Assembly: GCA_964019695.1 (NCBI GenBank)
Contig: OZ026526.1
Coordinates: forward strand, 8,761,254-8,825,253
Source of the DNA: Loripinus fragilis
Lineage: Eukaryota > Mollusca > Bivalvia > Lucinida > Lucinidae
Direction: 5' to 3'
Length of the DNA stretch: 64,000 nucleotides
Shown: positions 52,377 to 64,000 of the stretch, piece by piece
How the letters are laid out: each line of letters opens with the position of its first letter
Numbering within the stretch: position 1 is the stretch's first letter
Made by a program: the position numbers and the translations under genes
The notes under the pieces: generated by a model
The model's input: the letters and a program-made list of their open reading frames with translations, nothing else
Told to the model about the DNA's origin: nothing
The model's database searches: none

Positions 52377-53315
52377 AATATACTTAAACGCAAAAGTTTC
52401 GCAACCGTTTAATATCTGTATTTTCTTCAGTATGGTCCATGTTAGAATATTAATATAATCATATTTTATGCTCCTGCACAATGCGGAATGATTCACCATT
52501 AATCGGTTTTGATCATACTCTTCATTCTGACGTTATAATGACGTCAGTGTTTTTCAACAATTTACGTCTAGCATAAAGATTGTTATCGCGATTTGAAAAC
52601 AAACGGTGCTATGTGATAGTCAGATGTCGTATCTGACGGAAAACATTTTAAGATTTAACAATTAACGTTTATCAACGCCCAAATTCGCTGTGTTTCTTTG
52701 TTAACGTCAACCAATTTATCAAAATTGTCTATTATTCCGTTATGACGCACGATACTTCTGTCTTCTATGCAATGTGTTGGGGGTTTTCGCTTGTGACATT
52801 AAAAACTCGATTATTGATATTCAGTTGTGCTTAAACGGCCAATTACGTCAAATATTGAAGGCTTTACGTTGGCGTAATGAACGTTACTAAATGCATAATA
52901 TAACCTGCTTGGATTTGTCTGCCCTTCTGATTTTGAAAACAGATAACGGTTAAACACCTTTTCCGAATAAAATGTAAGGTGGTGTAACACTGTGACTCGA
53001 TGAAATGTAAGGTATTGTAACTCTGTGACTTTTCAAATTTGGGTTGCCTTACATTTCTTGTCGAAGATCGGCAATCGTAAGTCTCACTGGTCTGATTTTC
53101 ATGTTGTTTGGACGGCAAATCATTGGACTTGTTAATCATAATATCATGGAGTAAAATTTTTAGCTCCAAAAGAAGGAAATAGCATTTTAGTAAGAGTTGC
53201 AAAACTTTTGCGTTTAAGTATATAAGTACCAAAATTCTCATGCATTGCTCCATAGTATTATTATGGGTAACTCTGTTCATTAGCATCCTATTTATAGCTA
53301 GATTTTATTTTATTT
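52377..53315. other. Right flank of Polinton, nothing recognised
   Basis: AT-rich, no gene recognised. The segment continues directly from the TGCGAT duplication. Confidence 0.5.
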
Positions 53316-55010
53316 TATTAGCTCACCTGTGTCGCAGGCTCATGGGCGAGCAATTAGTATACCATTGGTTCCGGCGTCCGTCGTTCGTCCGTCCGTCCGT
53401 CGTCTGTCACCCGTCAACATTTTCAAACATATTCTCCTCTGAAACCACTTGGCCAACTGAACTCAAATTTCATATGGAGACTCATTATGATAGGGGAACC
53501 AAGGTTTGTTAAAATGGTCCTAGTCACATAACCAAGATGGCCGCCACGCCAATATAGTAAAAAAAAACCTTTAAAAATCTTCTTCTCCATAACCAGAAGG
53601 CCGATGACCTAGGGACTTGGTAAGCTGGTATGTAGCATTGGGGTTGTAGGGCTTACCAAGTTGTTCAAATGATGATCCTAGGTTGACCTTGACCTACTTA
53701 ACGTCAAGGTCGAATTTGCTTCCTTGTGCATTTAAATGCGATTTTTTTAAAGTTTATTTTTTAAAAACTGTTGAAGCCAAAGTCATTACTCTTACTTAAT
53801 ATGTTTAACATAATGATAAAATGGCTTTAAATAAGTTCCAAAGGTCAAGGTTGGTCGTTCAACTTTCAGGCAACGTCGCTCATATTGGAGTCTCATCAAT
53901 AAATTAAAACATAGTTTATTCAGGAACCACTAAGCCAATTGAACTCAATTTCATATGGAGACTCCTTAGGATAAGGAACTAAAGTTTGTTCAAATGGTCC
54001 TGATCACATGACCAAGACGGCCGCCCGCCCGTAAATGGTAAACACACTTTAAAATCATCTTCTCCAGAACCAGAAGGCGGATGACCTTGGGACTTGGTTT
54101 GTAACATTGTGGATGTTGGGCCTACCAAGTTTGATGATCCTAGGCTGACATTGGCTGCTTAACGTAAAGGTCGAATTTGCTTCCTAATTCATTTATAATA
54201 AATGAATTTTGTTTTGAAAAGTTGAAATTTTAATACTGTTGAAGCCAAAGTCATTATCCTCACTTGATATGTTAAACCTAATGCGACAATGTCTATAAAT
54301 AAGTTCCAAAGGTCAAGGTTGACTTTTAGCCTTTCAGCCAAATTGAATGCCGCTCATATTGGAACCCACTCAATATATTCAAACAGTTATCTCAGAAACT
54401 TTTAGGCCAATTGAAGACTCCTAATGATAGGTTAGCCAAAATTTACACAAATATGTTCTGGTCACACGATCAAGATGGCTGCCATGCCCGTATAAGGTTA
54501 AAACCATTTAAATATCTTCTTCTCTGGAACCAAAGGCCAATGACCTTGGTACTTGTTATGTAGCAATTAGGAAGTAGGCCCTACCAGGTTTGCACAAATG
54601 ATGAATCTAGGTTGACCTTGATCTGCATAACGAAAAGGTCAAATGTGATTCCTAATGTATTTATATTGGGCAAATCTTGAAATGTTCATTTAACTATAAC
54701 TGTTTAAGCCGAAATCATAATACTTGTGAGAGATGTTTAACCTAATGAATCAATGGTTTTATATCAGTACCAAATGTCAAGCTGACATGTGACCTTTCAT
54801 CCAAGGTCACTCATTTGGACTGCCACATACATATCTAAACATCTTTTTTTCAGTAACCACTTGGCTTTTTGAACTCTTGACCAAAATGGCCGCCAACCCC
54901 ATATATGATTAAACAAAATGTGCTTCAATAATAGGCCTAAGTTGACATTGACCTATCTAACGTTATTAAGGAGATCAGATGAGCGCTTCAGGACATTCAG
55001 GTCCTCTAGT
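53316..55010 (+). repeat. Large GCTCACCTG-family repeat, three diverged units
   Basis: Starts TAGCTCACCTGTGTCGCAGG with GGGCGAGC and CGTCCGTCCGTCCGTCGTC. About three units of roughly 450-550 bp follow, each with GAAACCACTTGGCCAA-like, ATGGTCCT with CACATGACCAAGATGGCCGCC-like, TCTTCTTCTCCATAACCAGA-like, GTTGACCTTGACC and CCAAAGGTCAAGGTTG blocks. It ends near GATGAGCGCTTCAGGACATT. This style is common in bivalve genomes as I know them. No ORF. Confidence 0.75.
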
Positions 55011-55209
55011 TTTGTATAATAGCTCATAACTCTATTGAGTACAAAATGTTCAACATTTTATAACGTTTAGGCCTTTCTGAATGCAATAGTATTAATGATA
55101 TTTGCTCATTAATTTCCTCAGGTAAAAATATCTGTATTGAGATTAGTGTTTTTATTTTTAATTTCCGTATACAAAATGCAGTGGAAAACTGCATACAACC
55201 TGGGAAGTA

Positions 55210-55398
55210 CAGTAAAAATCCGTGTAAAACGGCCACTCTCAAAAAGATTGAAAATTGGTTTTCAAGACCAATTATCACTTATTGAGGGTCAAAAGTATTG
55301 CAGAATGATCCAAGGGGAGCATTCTGCAATAGTTTTGACCCTCATTAAGATCTTTGTTTTGTCTATTTTTGAGTGGCACTTTTACACAGGTTTTACTG
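55210..55398. mobile_element. MITE, CAGTAAAA ends with TA flanks, copy 2
   Basis: TA-CAGTAAAAATCCGTGTAAAA at the left and AGGTTTTACTG-TA at the right. The CGGCCACTCTCAAAAAG arm matches GTCTATTTTTGAGTGGC. An inner palindrome (GAGGGTCAAAAGTATTGCAG paired with CTGCAATAGTTTTGACCCTC) fills the middle. TA target and CAGT ends fit pogo/Tigger-type MITEs. Confidence 0.8.
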
Positions 55399-55442
55399 TA
55401 TTTAATAAATAAATGATTCAATCTAAATGAACAAGTATCCTA

Positions 55443-55805
55443 AAGCTGCATACTCTGTAATTATGAACATTTTTCGAAAATTTTTATTTTCTTTTTAAAT
55501 CATTTGTAAAAGTAGAATTAAGCTATGTTTTCACAATAAAAATGTTCAGTACAGCTGAAAACTGCATGGACAAGTGAATAATCTTATCAAATAGGTGTTT
55601 TTTTCTCTTGTTGCGTCCCTCCAATAATTCTAGACCGGTGAATTTTAACATAAATGCAGTTGTTTTGATAGTGATAACTTGTTAAGATTTACGAAAATGG
55701 TAAAATGTTTACCTGAATTTGAGTATTTTTACTGTGTTCTTGAAAAATAAAAACATTATTTTTAAAATTAGAAGATCAAAAGTTACAGACTATGCAGCTT
55801 TAAGG
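55443..55805 (+). mobile_element. 370-bp MITE, copy 2
   Basis: Left end TAAAGCTGCATACTCTGTAA and right end TTACAGACTATGCAGCTTTA form inverted repeats with one mismatch. The interior matches 32838-33200 throughout. AT-rich and non-coding. Confidence 0.8.
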
Positions 55806-56447
55806 TGCAAGTTGGCATGTGTGGGTAGCAAAGGTTCAAATCAGTCTGCACATCCACACAGTTTGATAATCGTTATTTATTCCTGAAGAAAATTTCATAA
55901 GCGGATTCAGAAAGTTTGCTAGAGGGGGTCCATTATTGACAATTTTTTCTTTAGTTGTTGAGGGGAGAGAGGATCTAAATACCACAATAAGCTGGCAATA
56001 GTCGGCCTGCCAGCCACACGTCATTTAAATGGCGTTTAGCTGGCGGGCCGATGATGGCCCAACATTGAATGCTAGCTTGGTAGCTTTGTGATTTTTCAAA
56101 AGGATCCGGACCTTATATTTTGTGATTTTTCAGGGGTGGTCCGGATCCCCTGTTGCTCCCTCTCGATCCGAGCATGAACGTTTGACGCTTGGCTTCCCTT
56201 AAAGTACCTATCGAAGACTTTGATCATCTGAGTCTCCGGTGGGCTTTACATACCAACTTGAACCTTTTGCGGGACACCAGCTTTAATTATCACAATAAAG
56301 GAAGAATATCAGGTCCCCGATGTTATAAAAAATGTTTTCATGCTCAACTCAGCTGAGCATGCAATTTCAACCTTTTATAGAAACTAAAAGGCTAAAAGGG
56401 ATATTTTTGCATTAAAATGGTCAGATGTTGTATTTATTCCCCCATTA
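55806..56447. other. Intergenic with a decayed AGCAAAGG hairpin
   Basis: AGCAAAGGTTCAAATCAGTC with TGCACATCCACACAG near 55823-55866 is a decayed member of the hairpin family. Nothing else recognised. Confidence 0.4.
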
Positions 56448-56575
56448 CCCGTTCTAAGGCGGTGGTTGTGCTGTTGTTGATTTATTGTTTATTGTTGCTC
56501 CCATTGTTTGTGGGGGTTCTGTGTTTGGTCCTTATTAGTACATTCTAGTTGATGGGGAAGAAAGAGCTACATATA
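56448..56575 (+). repeat. Penelope-like 3'UTR (subfamily A) fragment
   Basis: CCGTTCTAAGGCGGTGGTTG, GATTTATTGTTTATTGTTGC and GATGGGGAAGAAAGAGCT. The terminal 100 bases are missing. Confidence 0.7.
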
Positions 56576-56589
56576 TATGTTACAAAGTA

Positions 56590-57010
56590 TGTGTCACGTG
56601 AATTACTGGATTTTGTCACGTTGGATACAATGACAGTTCAACTATAATTATCTTTTATAGACGAAGAAAGTTGATAAGAATAGGTTCTTTTCTACTTCAA
56701 TTGATGACATTTTGTGATGGTCCTGTTGTTTTGTATAGTTCATGTCTAGGGTTTATAAAAACGAAAACTATTAGTGTTTGTGTTTAAAGACATCTATATG
56801 CCTACCAAAGTAGCTATCTGCTACATTGTCATGTTGGATACAATGGCAGTTTAACTACAATTATCTATTATACATGTAGAAAGCTGATTAGAGTAGCCTC
56901 TTAATAAATTATAGTCCTGTTGTTTATGTATACTTCATGTCTATGGTTGAACAAATGAAAACTATTAGTGTTCGTAATAAAAGACATTTATATCCCTACC
57001 AAAGTAGCCA
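56590..57010 (+). repeat. Two-copy tandem repeat, about 230 bp
   Basis: The block GTTGGATACAATGACAGTTC, continuing through AATTATCTTTTATA, GTCCTGTTGTTTTGTATA and AAACTATTAGTGTT to CTACCAAAGTAGC, is followed by a diverged second copy from about 56830. Confidence 0.75.
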
Positions 57011-57109
57011 TCTGATACATTATATACAGTTGTGATAAAAGACCCATGAAGCTTCACTTTGTGAAAATACTGTGGCATTGTTACAGTTTCATAATTAGTT
57101 AACAAGAAC

Positions 57110-57480
57110 ACAAATAATCCGGAAATAGAGAGGACCTGCAATATAAGAAAAAAGCAGATTCAGTTTCATTGAATCTGTTCATGTGATCTAATGGATAGCG
57201 CATTAACCCCCACGCCCACAGCCACGGCCCAATCGTTATTCTACTTTCTTTGAGAGCACAACATTCCTGAAAGACCAGAATATGGAAAAAATATCAACAC
57301 TATATTGATGTACATGGAGAACCTATAGATAATCTGGAAACATGGATCCCCCAGAAATAGAGATAACCTACAATATAAGAAAACAGCAGACTCTTTTTTA
57401 TTGAGTCTGTTCATGCGAACTAATGGAATGAGCAACAACCCCACGCTCCCACCCCTAGCTCATAACCATATCTTATTTAA
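57110..57480 (+). repeat. Two-copy direct repeat, about 240 bp
   Basis: CGGAAATAGAGAGGACCTGC to a CCCACGCCCACAGCC block recurs at about 57350-57455 as CAGAAATAGAGATAACCTAC to CCCACGCTCCCACCC, with a GAATCTGTTCATG/GAGTCTGTTCATG core. Confidence 0.7.
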
Positions 57481-59877
57481 AAGTCAAACGGAGAGTGAAT
57501 ATTACTGATGTCACGCGAATTACAATCTGCTGTCACGTAGATTACTATATGAAAGAAAGCTGTCACAATGGCTTCAAAGTTATGTACATGCATATGCCCA
57601 TCTTTCTGTTTTCAGGTCTTTTACAGTTTGTTGTGAACAAGTTTTTCATGTTTTGTTAATTTTTCAATGGTATTAAGCTTGGTAGGTGGCAAGAGTAATT
57701 TACGTGCCCTTGGGTGTAATTTACATGGCGCTAAATAAAAAAAAAAGAATATTTTTGAGAGTGTTTGATTTGAAAAGCTTATGCTCACCTGAAACGTCGT
57801 GTAGGGGTATGGTGATTAACATCTAAGGTTTTCATACAATGTAATACTGCAGATTGACAGTTGAAGCAGTTGAAAGAAGACAAAGTTGAAACATCTAATT
57901 GTAGAAGCCTATAGTATAACTTTTTCATTTGAAAAAAAAATCTTAGATAGAAAAGTAGGATTTAATTTGTAGATTTAAGTTAATTAATACTGTTCTGAAC
58001 TAGAGAAAATAAAGTATGTTGGTTCCAAATATTCAATGATTTTGACTTTTTGTCATATTTCAATCATGCAAGCATGTCACGTGTTTTACCTAAATGAGCG
58101 TTAGGCATTGAGTTTCAAAATGCTGCAGAAATGGTCAGAGTATTATCAGTGTGACGTAATTTCGCAAGATGATTATTGAATGATTGGGTTAAGTGAAAAC
58201 ATGCTTAAACAGTCTATGTTTACAACTTCTTTTTTCGTTTTAATTTTATCCAGGATTTGCAACTTATTTTAGAATGAGTGTAAGCTGTTAATTTTCCAGC
58301 AAAGAAACTATTACATTCTCGTTGAATCGTCGACACCCGTATCCAGTAACGTCGACAACCGTATCCGGCAAATTTATAGTTAATCGACAGCAGTATCACA
58401 GAAAAAATAAAAGTACCACAGAGGCATATGACAACATGTTTTTTCACAGATTTAAGGTTATCATGTATGTTTATGATGTATCTGCATCATATCGCCTCGA
58501 TTTGCCAATTTTCTCAGAAATACTGCATGATTTTATTTAGATTCTGTTGAATATCCGTTGAATTCTGGTCAGCGTTAACTAGAGTTGATTGTATAGATTC
58601 CTGATCTTTGCATCCTTAATTGCTTTGCAAATCATTTAAAACAATAGCAAGCTATTGAAGAAACGGTTTAAACACCCAAACTTTATAAACACACACTAAC
58701 TTAGCACACTTAGCGTCGCATTAGATGGTTTGTTTATCTGTCGTCAGCCGTACCGACTGGTTGAAAGCCGTACTCCTTGGTCGACGGCAGCTTTACACAG
58801 TACCGTCTCGGTCGCCAGTAAAAATAGCGAATTTAGTATAACCCCTGTGATGTAACTGCATTAAACGTGTTTGACCGAATTTAGAAGCAATGATTAAAAT
58901 CAGTGTGGATTGCAAAATATTTTGTTTATGTGGTCAACGTTTTCTTTGGAACTTATTTTGTAGGCGAGTAGCTATAGACTCAGATGAGCATATATGTACC
59001 GTCTCATCAGGCCCTTGCCCACCCACAACTTATTTTGGGCATCGCACAGGAGCTTTACTTATGAAATAGATCAGCTCTAGCAGTGAATTGTTGTGTAATA
59101 ATAAACTGTTTGCAAGTCAGTTGTAAAGATCAAATCACGAGCGCGCAACTGACCGACAAACAGTGAATAATTGCTCTGCAATTCTCGCACTAGAACTGAT
59201 CTATTTCGATTCTAATACACAATAAATGACGAAAACACAATTGAAGTCTTCAGCTTCTTCCAACTTTCCGCCTTTGCACTGAAGAAATACCACCAATAGT
59301 TGGACTGTGTCGCATACATAACATGTATTCGTAACGTCTTTCAAGCTTAAAAACGACCTTACATCGTTTAACGCCACGACTAACGTCCTTTTGTCAGTAA
59401 CACTTTACGTCAGCTAGTGCGCGCTTTCCATGCGCTTTCTACGTGCTTTCAAAACTGTGACAATATCGTTTGATATTACACGTTTTTCAGCCAAAACGAG
59501 ATAAGTTCACCAATTCGGTCTTTTTGTGTCCCATCCCCATTTTAGCATGTAAACAGTGTATTTTCTAACGCTTTAAGGTTTATAAGTTTAATTTAGGTTT
59601 ATGTCTTAACAACCAAGTAAAAAAAAGCAATGGAAATGGTCAATAGTCATTCCTTACGACGTTTATCAACGGCAAGTACCTCCAAAATAGCCCAAAAATG
59701 CTGTCCCATCGTCATATTATGTAACTTTAAGAATGTATTATTAGTGGTTGTTTTTATAAACAGTTTTCAACTTTTTTTATGTACGCACATATATATCTTT
59801 CATTTAATGTCCCTCATTTGATTGAAAAGTGAAAAAAAACAATTGTTGTACTGATGATTAATGTCCCACAATCTAGT
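57481..59877. other. 2.4 kb, no gene recognised
   Basis: Contains a 45-bp end of the Penelope-like subfamily B at about 58583-58628 (GATTGTATAGATTCCTGATC with TTTGCATCC). GTCGACACCCGTATCC and GTCGACAACCGTATCC form a short direct repeat near 58328-58365. Otherwise nothing. Confidence 0.45.
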
Positions 59878-61684
59878 GTGAATTACGTTACCAATTTAAC
59901 CATCTCTCAAATTACAAACCATGCACGTTAAGCTAAAATCATACATCTCTATGTCAAGAGGATTAATATGCGCATGGACAAATGAAACGAATTCGGGGAA
60001 ACATTTGTTTTTTTTTCGCAGATGAAAAGATATCTGGAGTTGTCTAAAAAATCTGCAGTTTTGTGAATTACGTTACCCTATATGTATTATTTGTATAAGA
60101 AGAGGTACAAATATTGCAATTGAAGCCAATGTAAGAACTATAACCTAACTATACAACGAACCATACAAAAACTTTACAAGAAGATGTTTGCACAGAAAAA
60201 AAGTAAGTGGAAACATAAATTTGTGAATTACGTTACTGTGAATTACGTTACTACAATTTCACTAAAATCCAAATACCTCTCTAAATGCATACACTAACGG
60301 AAACAAAATGTTAGTTTTGAATCAAAGCAAATCTGTCCCAGTTAATAAAGATTCATTTAAACCATATTACAGTTGTCATTTTTAACAAGGATTTACCTAT
60401 ATGCTCTGGGTACATCAACTCCCCTGTTCATGTAACTTACAAAGATACTGATTATATCAACACAACGTATGCAAAGTAATTTGTTTGAAAAACGAAATCA
60501 AATAGTATAAATCTCTAAGGGATTGTTCGTATGGTTTTTGAAATGAGCTGGATTAACATAGGTTACGTAATTCACAAGTAGGTAACGTAATTCACATTCT
60601 ATGAAAAATCCAGATTAGTCTAATCAAAGGGCCAAAGGCACCAAATCAACAGTGATTATAAGTTTCTGACTTGTTGTATAATTGTTATTTTCTCTTTTTC
60701 AAACCATTTTATCTCGTTGCTGCTACCACTGGAGGTTTATTGGTGAGTTTATGTGTAAACTTTGAAATTGGCACTCTCGCTTTTGCATCCTGGGCCATTC
60801 CAGTTGATCACAGTGACCTCAAATGTTCTCATGACTTACTATGTTGATAACTTCTATGGTTTATATGATAGATAAAATAGTTAACTTAAATTTATAGCTT
60901 CTTATCCTCAATTGAAGTGAGCAAATTGGCTATGTTAATTACGTTAGCGTGATCGTTTTGCCTTTTTCTGAGAAGGGCGTATCTTTGTGAATGATACAAA
61001 AATTGTTTTTTGTAATCTATGTACAGGAAAAGGCATTTATTGAAGTTAGATTATTTATTCTGCATTGTTTTAGTTTGTAGTGAGCCACAACAAGTTTTCA
61101 AATATATGGAATATTAAAAATCATTATTCTATAATTATATTTTAAAGTGTTATTGCAACAAGATTAATGAAACTAGATGCAACCGCTTACTTCCAATGTG
61201 CAAAGGATGATGTAAAAAGTGTTAAGCAACATCCTAGAAGCTGATATTTTGCAGATAAATATATGTTTCTACGCAGGAAATAAGACCAGATTGTAAGGTA
61301 TGTGAATTACGTTACCGACCTATTGGCACAATGTTCTTTATACAAGAATACAATTAATTATTTCCAATACCAAAGAAGAATGTATTTTTTAATATTCATC
61401 ATCTACTGTTTCAAACCAATACTTTTTCTGGTCAACTCTTCAAATTTGATGGATACATTTAAAACAATAATTTTACTCATACAATTACAGTTGAATTCCA
61501 CTGTCAATTCATAACAAACCTGCTTAGACCATACTGAGAAGCAAAAGCACGATATAAATCCTACATAATAGGCTTGTTTGATCAACAATAGATCCAAGTA
61601 GAAGTGCATGCTAGAAAAGTTCTTAAACATTTCAGTCTTGTAAGAAATTTGGTGTGTATTTATCACCACAGTAACGTAGCTCAC
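59878..61684. repeat. Cluster of dispersed GTGAATTACGTTAC motifs
   Basis: The exact 14-mer occurs at 59878, 60063, 60223, 60238 and 61302 on the plus strand and at 60582 inverted. One-to-three-base variants occur at about 60562 (inverted), 60932 and 61671 (inverted). The surrounding sequence is AT-rich and otherwise unrelated between copies. No ORF of interest. It is unlike the simple tandem arrays, since spacing varies from 15 to about 700 bp. Confidence 0.85.
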
Positions 61685-61840
61685 ATTCAAATTCAGTGGT
61701 GCTCTTTGTGAGGCTGAATGAATTGAAATTTTTGGATGCGCACTTTTTTAGACATCAGTATCTAATTGACCTATACCAATAAGTAAAAAAAATAACATAA
61801 ACATGAAAATCTAGGCAAAAAAAATGTGGGACAAAAATTG

Positions 61841-62435
61841 GCTGCAATTGGTGAACTTAACTCGTTTGGCTGTTTTGTGTCGTCTGCGAAGCATGGTCGA
61901 TACATAGGAACCATGTCTCCGTCAGCGTCGACGTCCGCGTTGTCAGACTTTCGGCTTGCGATCGATAACTATTGAAGTGTGGACTAAGGGGGAGGGGCAG
62001 TGGCGAAAATTGAACTTTTTCAGAATATGGTCATGTTTCATTTTCAAATTAAAGGGAATGACGCATGCAGCAACATGGTAGCAAATATTATACCCGCAGA
62101 CACTCCAATCCACCCCAACCATAGAGATTGGGTCAAAAGACCAAAATTGAACTTTTTCAGAACATGGCCATGTTGCATATCATTTTAAAAGGAATCACGA
62201 ATGCAACAGCATGGTAGCAAATATTTTGCCTGCAGACCCCCCGAGCCTGAGGGGTGGGGTAAAAAGGTCAAAATTAAACTTTTTCAGAATTAGGTCATGT
62301 TGTATATCAAATTAAAGGGAATGACGCATGCAGCAACATGGTAGCAAATATTTTACCCGTAGACCCCCCACACACAATCCCGATGGCAAATCAAATTAAA
62401 GAGAATGACGCATGCAGGAACATGCTAGCAAAAGA
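61841..62435 (+). repeat. Tandem repeat, about 135 bp, 3-4 copies
   Basis: Units contain AAAATTGAACTTTTTCAGAA, a TGGTCATGTT block, CAAATTAAAGGGAATGACGC, ATGCAGCAACATGGTAGCAA and ATATTTTACCCGCAGAC. They start near 62008, 62140, 62270 and 62385 (the last truncated). A GC-rich leader (61890-61960) with GTCGACGTCCGCG precedes them. Confidence 0.8.
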
Positions 62436-63104
62436 AGGCTTAATTTATTTCTTGGGGATTCTAACCATTAAGGGGTATGTAGCAGACGTGGCGATCTAGA
62501 TCTTATTGTTAGGGAGAATAAATAAGAAGGTGAAAAATGTTCCTAGTCAAGTTCCTTTTCTAAACAAATCACACTTTATGGGAGAATACATGTTCTTGTA
62601 CACCGGATAAGGATATCTGATATTTTACCCTAATATCTGATATTTTACCCTGGGATAGAAAATCTTATCTTACCCATGCTATCTTACCCAGGCTATCACG
62701 TGAGGGCATACATTGGTGGTATTGGAACTCTCGCACATGGTCGTCAAGTGATGTCATTGTTATGTTAAAGTGACGTCATCATGTGAAATCGTATCTTAGC
62801 GTGGAAGCTTATTTTGAAATAAATTAATAAAAAAACAGCGGTGAGCAAGAAAAAAAATCCATTTTTTGTGTGAGAATAGGATAGAAAAATCTGTCCCGAG
62901 GATCACCGTTTGGCATCACGAGGCTTACCCTCACATTCATGATAGGCTCTTATATAGTTACCAAGTGAAGAAATGTACAATCAGAAGGTGGTTCTCAATT
63001 GTAACACATCAATGAATATGAATGTAAGATTTTATAGTCAAACAGGGTGTTAAGATGGTTTGTGGGAATTGTAAAGTAGAATAGGTATAACTATTTTCTG
63101 AGAC
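62436..63104. other. Intergenic, short direct repeat only
   Basis: TATCTGATATTTTACCCT occurs twice at about 62611-62650, followed by ATCTTACCCATGCTATCTTA-like echoes. No gene. Confidence 0.45.
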
Positions 63105-63390
63105 AATAAAAGTGGTACCACTACCTGAGGACTAATCCAAGCAGACCAAAGGCCAATCTTTATGAGGTGATTATGACTTCCTTCCAGGGGGTAATAACGT
63201 GGTCCTATGAAGGTTTTAGGTATTATTTGTTATAAAATATTGATGTTTTTTTTAAGTGAGAGAATTTTTGTTTTATATGGGTAAGGCCCTCTTGGGCCCC
63301 CTTAATCCATTGAGATACTGAAACTGGCCCGTATCAGTTATTCCACCAATGGCCTCTATTGGACAGAAATATATGCCTTTTACTCATATA
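63105..63390 (+). repeat. 280-bp dispersed repeat, copy 2
   Basis: Matches 18140-18420 block by block (AGTGGTACCACT, GAGGTGATTATGACTTCCTT, GAGATACTGAAACTG). Confidence 0.75.
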
Positions 63391-63429
63391 AGCATAGCGT
63401 CTATTTTATGGGACATAGCCAAATGGTGC

Positions 63430-63475
63430 AGAATCCGATCAGATGGCGCGACGTCTGATCGGGTTCTCAACTGTT
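63430..63475. repeat. GATCAG hairpin element
   Basis: ATCCGATCAGATG pairs with CGTCTGATCGGGT, followed by CTCAACTGTTTT, the family tail. Confidence 0.65.
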
Positions 63476-63794
63476 TTCTTTCAGTATCTACTTAAACGAT
63501 TTGAAAGAAATTTTACATTAATATCCAACAACCCTGAAATTCGAAATAGATTCGTCCAATTGATAAGGTTGGGAATCCCATTAGCTATTAATCGGTTAGA
63601 ATAAGCTCAGTCCGGTATTTGCAACTTATGTAAGATAAAACAAAACAGGGCCGTTTATTTAGGCTATGTATATTCGGGGAGCATTGCAAATGGTGACATG
63701 TACTTTCTTAACCTTATCAAAGTATTCCCCCATAAACTACGAATAAATTGGATCAGTTCATGTGGTAAGTATAAGTAAAATGTATTGTATGGTT
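63476..63794. other. Intergenic, nothing recognised
   Basis: No gene or repeat that I can support. Confidence 0.4.
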
Positions 63795-64000
63795 TGAAAA
63801 TGCATTGATAAGTTAGGGTTCCTTATGCAAACCACATCCAGATCTTGATCTTGATCTTGATCCACATCTGAACCAAATGTGAGGTTGGCGCCATAAACCG
63901 GTTTAAGTCCTCCAGTAAAATATTTTTACTAACCGTTCCAAGGCGCTTCTTCTTTTGTGGATTATTTGTATTATTTATGTCTTGTGTTTTTCTTGCTTTC
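63795..64000 (+). repeat. Penelope-like 3'UTR (subfamily B), cut by window end
   Basis: TGCATTGATAAGTTAGGGTT, a (GATCTT)n expansion at 63851-63870, CCATAAACCGGTTTAAGTCC and CCGTTCCAAGG. It continues past the window edge. Confidence 0.75.

Noticed and set aside
53316..55010. Coding sequence in the CGTCCGTCCGTC-rich repeat
   Set aside because: The open frame at the start is driven by the simple CGTC repeat. The three units share no reading frame.
59878..61684. CRISPR-like repeats of GTGAATTACGTTAC
   Set aside because: Spacing is 15 to about 700 bp, orientation is mixed, and there are no cas genes. Eukaryotic DNA.

Overview
This looks like a stretch of animal (metazoan) nuclear DNA, most likely from a bivalve mollusc. 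It is AT-rich. It contains two genes with spliceosomal introns and many decayed retroelements, MITEs and tRNA-derived SINEs. Several repeat families look like ones I associate with bivalve genomes: a GCTCACCTG / CGTCCGTCCGTC family, tandem AGGTCA-rich units, and GATCAG hairpins. The bivalve assignment is inference from repeat style; no rRNA or mitochondrial marker is present.

Two host genes can be assembled. (1) A TspO/MBR-related multi-spanning membrane protein is on the minus strand, with exon 2 at 26939-27762 and exon 1 at 31229-31346. Its first intron carries a 14-member array (including the true exon) of a 77-bp unit copied from exon 1 together with its splice donor. (2) A gamma-glutamylaminecyclotransferase (GGACT/AIG2-like) gene is on the plus strand, with exons at 41549-41728 and 42988-43320.

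The most striking object is a compact Polinton/Maverick-type element at 44583-52370. It begins AG, ends CT, and is flanked by a perfect 6-bp TGCGAT target duplication. Its terminal inverted repeats are nearly identical, about 2.35 kb each, and make up about 60% of its 7.8 kb. They contain a small membrane-protein ORF, a 108-aa ORF and the C-terminal half of an A32/FtsK-type packaging ATPase. Only the left side keeps the complete ATPase, which has an N-terminal C2H2 zinc finger. A 65-bp hairpin sits exactly at the inner edge of the right repeat, suggesting that a fold-back event made the extended repeats. Polymerase, integrase and capsid genes are absent. The TIR tips look like promoters, with a CRE, an ETS site and 11 YY1-like motifs.

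Most of the rest is mobile-element debris. One retroelement family with a Penelope-like RT and two 3'-end subfamilies recurs at about fifteen places (7.4, 15.7, 16-17, 19-21.4, 22.2-24.1, 25.6-26.2, 38.5-41.3, 56.4, 58.6 and 63.8-64 kb), often in tandem or inverted arrangement. Its 3'UTR has a stem-loop that covaries between copies. One copy was interrupted at a TTAA by a 696-bp piggyBac-type MITE. Decayed LINE reverse transcriptases lie at 13.8-15.7, 33.2-33.8 and 35.2-37.2 kb. A tandem array at 7.7-9.0 kb carries one estrogen-response-element-like palindrome per unit. The 10.5-12.9, 33.8-35.2, 57.5-59.8 and 62.4-63.1 kb stretches hold nothing I recognise.
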